Origin: Acidobacteriota bacterium
GTDB lineage: Bacteria > Acidobacteriota > Thermoanaerobaculia > Thermoanaerobaculales > Thermoanaerobaculaceae
DNA: 14,352 nt
Direction: 5' to 3'
NCBI GenBank assembly: GCA_027458945.1
Contig: DAIDOU010000211.1
Location: 1-14,352, forward strand
Position 1 is the stretch's first letter; every line of letters begins with the position of its first letter. Below the pieces are notes generated by a model. It did no database searches. It was not told the DNA's origin and saw only the letters and a list, made by a program, of their open reading frames with translations. The position numbers were made by a program, and so were the translations under genes. Positions 12,600 to 14,352 of this stretch are shown here, piece by piece.

Positions 12600-14352
12600 T
12601 TACGGCGTCGGCGTGGTGTTCCACCACGTCCCGCCGGGGCCGTAGTAGGTGACGAGGATGTTCGCCAGGTTCTGGTCGTACGTCTTGGTCCACGTCGACG
12701 GCGACGGGTCGAGGCCGAGGCCGAAGATGTTGACCCGGGTGTTGTGGCACGAGTCGGCGCAGGCGTTCGGGTAGCCGACGTAGTTCCCCTTCGAGTCCTT
12801 CACGCCTGCGTTGAGGTAGGTGAGGGTGTCCTGGGGCTTGGTGGCGAACCAGGTGTGGCCGCCGGTCGACGACATGTGGCACGTCGTGCAGCGCGACAAC
12901 CCCATCATGCGCTCCGGGGCGAACGGGTGGTTGGTGTGGGCGGAGACCACCGCGCCGATCGCCTCCTCGTTGGTGGCGAAGTCGGCGACCTGCGCCTTGG
13001 TGATGTTGGCGAACGGTCCGTGCGTCGCGTGGCACGCGAGGCAGAGGGTATCGTTCTCGGGCGAAGTTGCGATGACGAGCCCACTGCGGGCATCGGTGAT
13101 CGAGGTGTTCAGCTGGGCCACCTGCTGCTTGTCGTGCGGGTCATGGCACGCCGAGCACGGCTCGGAGGAGCCGTTCTGACCGTAGTGGGTCTGCGCGTGT
13201 GCCGAGAGCATGTACTGGTCCCAGGGGCGCGGGTTGAAAGGAAGCACGCCGTCGCCCCAGAAGGTGAGGGCGCCGGTACCCTGGAAGCTCGCGAGCGGGA
13301 TCCATGCCGTGTTGACCGGCTGCGGCTGCCACATCGTGCCGGTGTCGTCGTGGTACGGCCACGCGTACGTCCCGGCTGGAACCGACTTGCCGCGGATGTG
13401 ACACTGGCCGCAGATCTCGGCGGACTGCGCGCCGGTCAGCTTGGCCGGGTTGACGATCTTGCTGATGTCGCCCCCGCCGAGGACGTGCTGCGCGCCCGGG
13501 CCGTGGCAGGCCTCGCACTCGATGCCGGTGAGCAGCAGGTTGCCGTCGCCGTTGTAGTCCACGTAGTCCGGGTCGTTGCTGTTGTACAGCGTCGCGTAGA
13601 ACCCCTGGAACACGGCCTCGCCGGCCGCGTCGATCGAGATCGAGCGGACGCCAGTCACATGGCAGCCGACGCAGTTCTTGGTGTGGCTCGAGGGTCCGCC
13701 AGCGGCGACGAGCTGCGACGAAGTGGTGCTCGTGCCAAACTTCGGGGTGTAGCTGGAGTCGTACCACCCCGACGCCGGCATCCAACCCTGGCTGCGCGAG
13801 TACGTCGCTGGAGCGAAGTATATAGCCTTGGAGAGCTTGGTGTCGGTGTCGGTGACCGGGACGCGGAGGATGTAGCGCTGGCCGTCCTGGCCGGCGCTGC
13901 CGGTCCACGTCGCGACCAGCTGGCACTTCAGGGCACCGATCGTCATGTAGTACTTGTCGGTGGCGGCGTCGTACGACAGCTTTGGCGCGTTGGCGCCGTA
14001 CGCCGAGAACGAGCCCACGGTGGAGAGGTCGACCCCCATCATGAAATCGTCCGTCGTGCCGTGCGCCTGGTTGGCGATGACGCCCTTGCCGTCCACGAGC
14101 GTCCACTGGCCCATCGGCCGGCGCAACGCCTGCGCGTGCCGCGTGTTCCTCCAGGTGGCCTTGTCATCGCCGTGGCAGGCGAGGCAGACGTCGGCACCGA
14201 GGTACGAAGCGGCTGCCGGGCTGCCGTACAGTGCCGTGAGTCTCGCCGACAGGCCGGCGAGGTCGACGCTCATGTTCTTCTTCGTCCCCATCGGCAGGTG
14301 CGAGCGAACCATGTTGGACCCCGCCATCGCTGCGCTCGCGAGCAGCATGGCG
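12600..14352 (-). CDS. Secreted octaheme c-type cytochrome paralogue (5' truncated by window edge)
   Basis: At least 582 residues. The ATG at 14348 aligns with an internal signal-peptide position of the operon 2 paralogue (ASAAMAGSNMVRSH against ASTALAGTNLVRSH), so about ten codons, including the true start, lie outside the window. All eight heme motifs are kept in the same order: CLACH, CVGCH, CEACH, CGQCH, CSACH, CLACH, CTTCH and the CXXXCH variant CADSCH. CHGPGAQHVLGGGD and the DYNGDGN loop are also kept, though the loop's final acidic residue is lost. Heme 1 follows a shorter insert than in the paralogue, and the WMPAS region lacks a few residues. It ends in the same tail, GGTWWNTTPTP. 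By analogy with operon 2 it is the last gene of a third conduit operon. The exact electron acceptor is unknown. Confidence 0.85.
   Translation of the reverse strand, partial: AMLLASAAMAGSNMVRSHLPMGTKKNMSVDLAGLSARLTALYGSPAAASYLGADVCLACHGDDKATWRNTRHAQALRRPMGQWTLVDGKGVIANQAHGTTDDFMMGVDLSTVGSFSAYGANAPKLSYDAATDKYYMTIGALKCQLVATWTGSAGQDGQRYILRVPVTDTDTKLSKAIYFAPATYSRSQGWMPASGWYDSSYTPKFGTSTTSSQLVAAGGPSSHTKNCVGCHVTGVRSISIDAAGEAVFQGFYATLYNSNDPDYVDYNGDGNLLLTGIECEACHGPGAQHVLGGGDISKIVNPAKLTGAQSAEICGQCHIRGKSVPAGTYAWPYHDDTGTMWQPQPVNTAWIPLASFQGTGALTFWGDGVLPFNPRPWDQYMLSAHAQTHYGQNGSSEPCSACHDPHDKQQVAQLNTSITDARSGLVIATSPENDTLCLACHATHGPFANITKAQVADFATNEEAIGAVVSAHTNHPFAPERMMGLSRCTTCHMSSTGGHTWFATKPQDTLTYLNAGVKDSKGNYVGYPNACADSCHNTRVNIFGLGLDPSPSTWTKTYDQNLANILVTYYGPGGTWWNTTPTP

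Larger units (their letters stand above)
12548..14352 (-). repeat. Paralogous segment, copy 2 (mate at 7574-9423)
   Basis: Second copy of the terminator plus octaheme gene, running to the window edge. Conserved blocks cover the shared 3' flank, all eight heme motifs and the C-terminal tail. Differences include a shortened heme 1 region and a few missing residues near WMPAS in this copy. Confidence 0.85.

Overview
The window is GC-rich bacterial DNA with Gram-negative features: outer-membrane beta-barrels, Sec signal peptides and abundant multiheme c-type cytochromes. An environmental metal- or electrode-respiring organism is likely. Acidobacteriota (Holophagae or Thermoanaerobaculia-like) or a myxobacterial relative would fit, but this is inferred from gene types and composition only. 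All genes except the first lie on the minus strand.

Right-hand end (1-2113): the 3' part of a plus-strand gene encoding a PolX-type PHP metallo-hydrolase domain converges on a two-gene minus-strand operon. That operon holds a short Rrf2-family regulator followed by cysteine synthase (cysK). A 213-bp spacer (2114-2326) carries a possible regulator promoter, a purine/pyrimidine tract and a hairpin that probably ends operon 1.

Operon 1 (7320 to 2327, minus) is transcribed in the order OmcA/MtrC-type decaheme cytochrome, MtrA/DmsE-type decaheme cytochrome, MtrB/PioB-like outer-membrane barrel. This is a complete porin-cytochrome conduit for moving electrons across the outer membrane.

Operon 2 (12221 to 7627, minus) has the reverse logic: a second, divergent barrel, then a second MtrA/DmsE-type decaheme, then a large secreted octaheme cytochrome. 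The octaheme has seven CXXCH motifs and one CXXXCH motif, and appears to replace OmcA/MtrC as the outer component. A close paralogue of it (12600 to beyond 14352), with the same eight heme motifs and a near-identical terminator, shows that a third module of the same kind enters from the left-hand end.

The two complete operons share a promoter-proximal element. A TTGACA box lies inside the 11-mer ACTTGTCAAGA (plus-strand reading), and a TGTAA-N9-TTAC(A/G) dyad sits exactly 5 bp upstream of it in both. The same 11-mer recurs in front of the Rrf2 regulator. The two intergenic stretches longer than 300 bases (7321-7626 and 12222-12599) hold these promoters, leaders with hairpins, and rho-independent-type terminators; I see no gene in either. 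The most interesting part of the window is the set of parallel electron conduits with alternative outer cytochromes under what looks like one regulatory code, possibly linked to a CymR/CysK-like sulfur-sensing pair.
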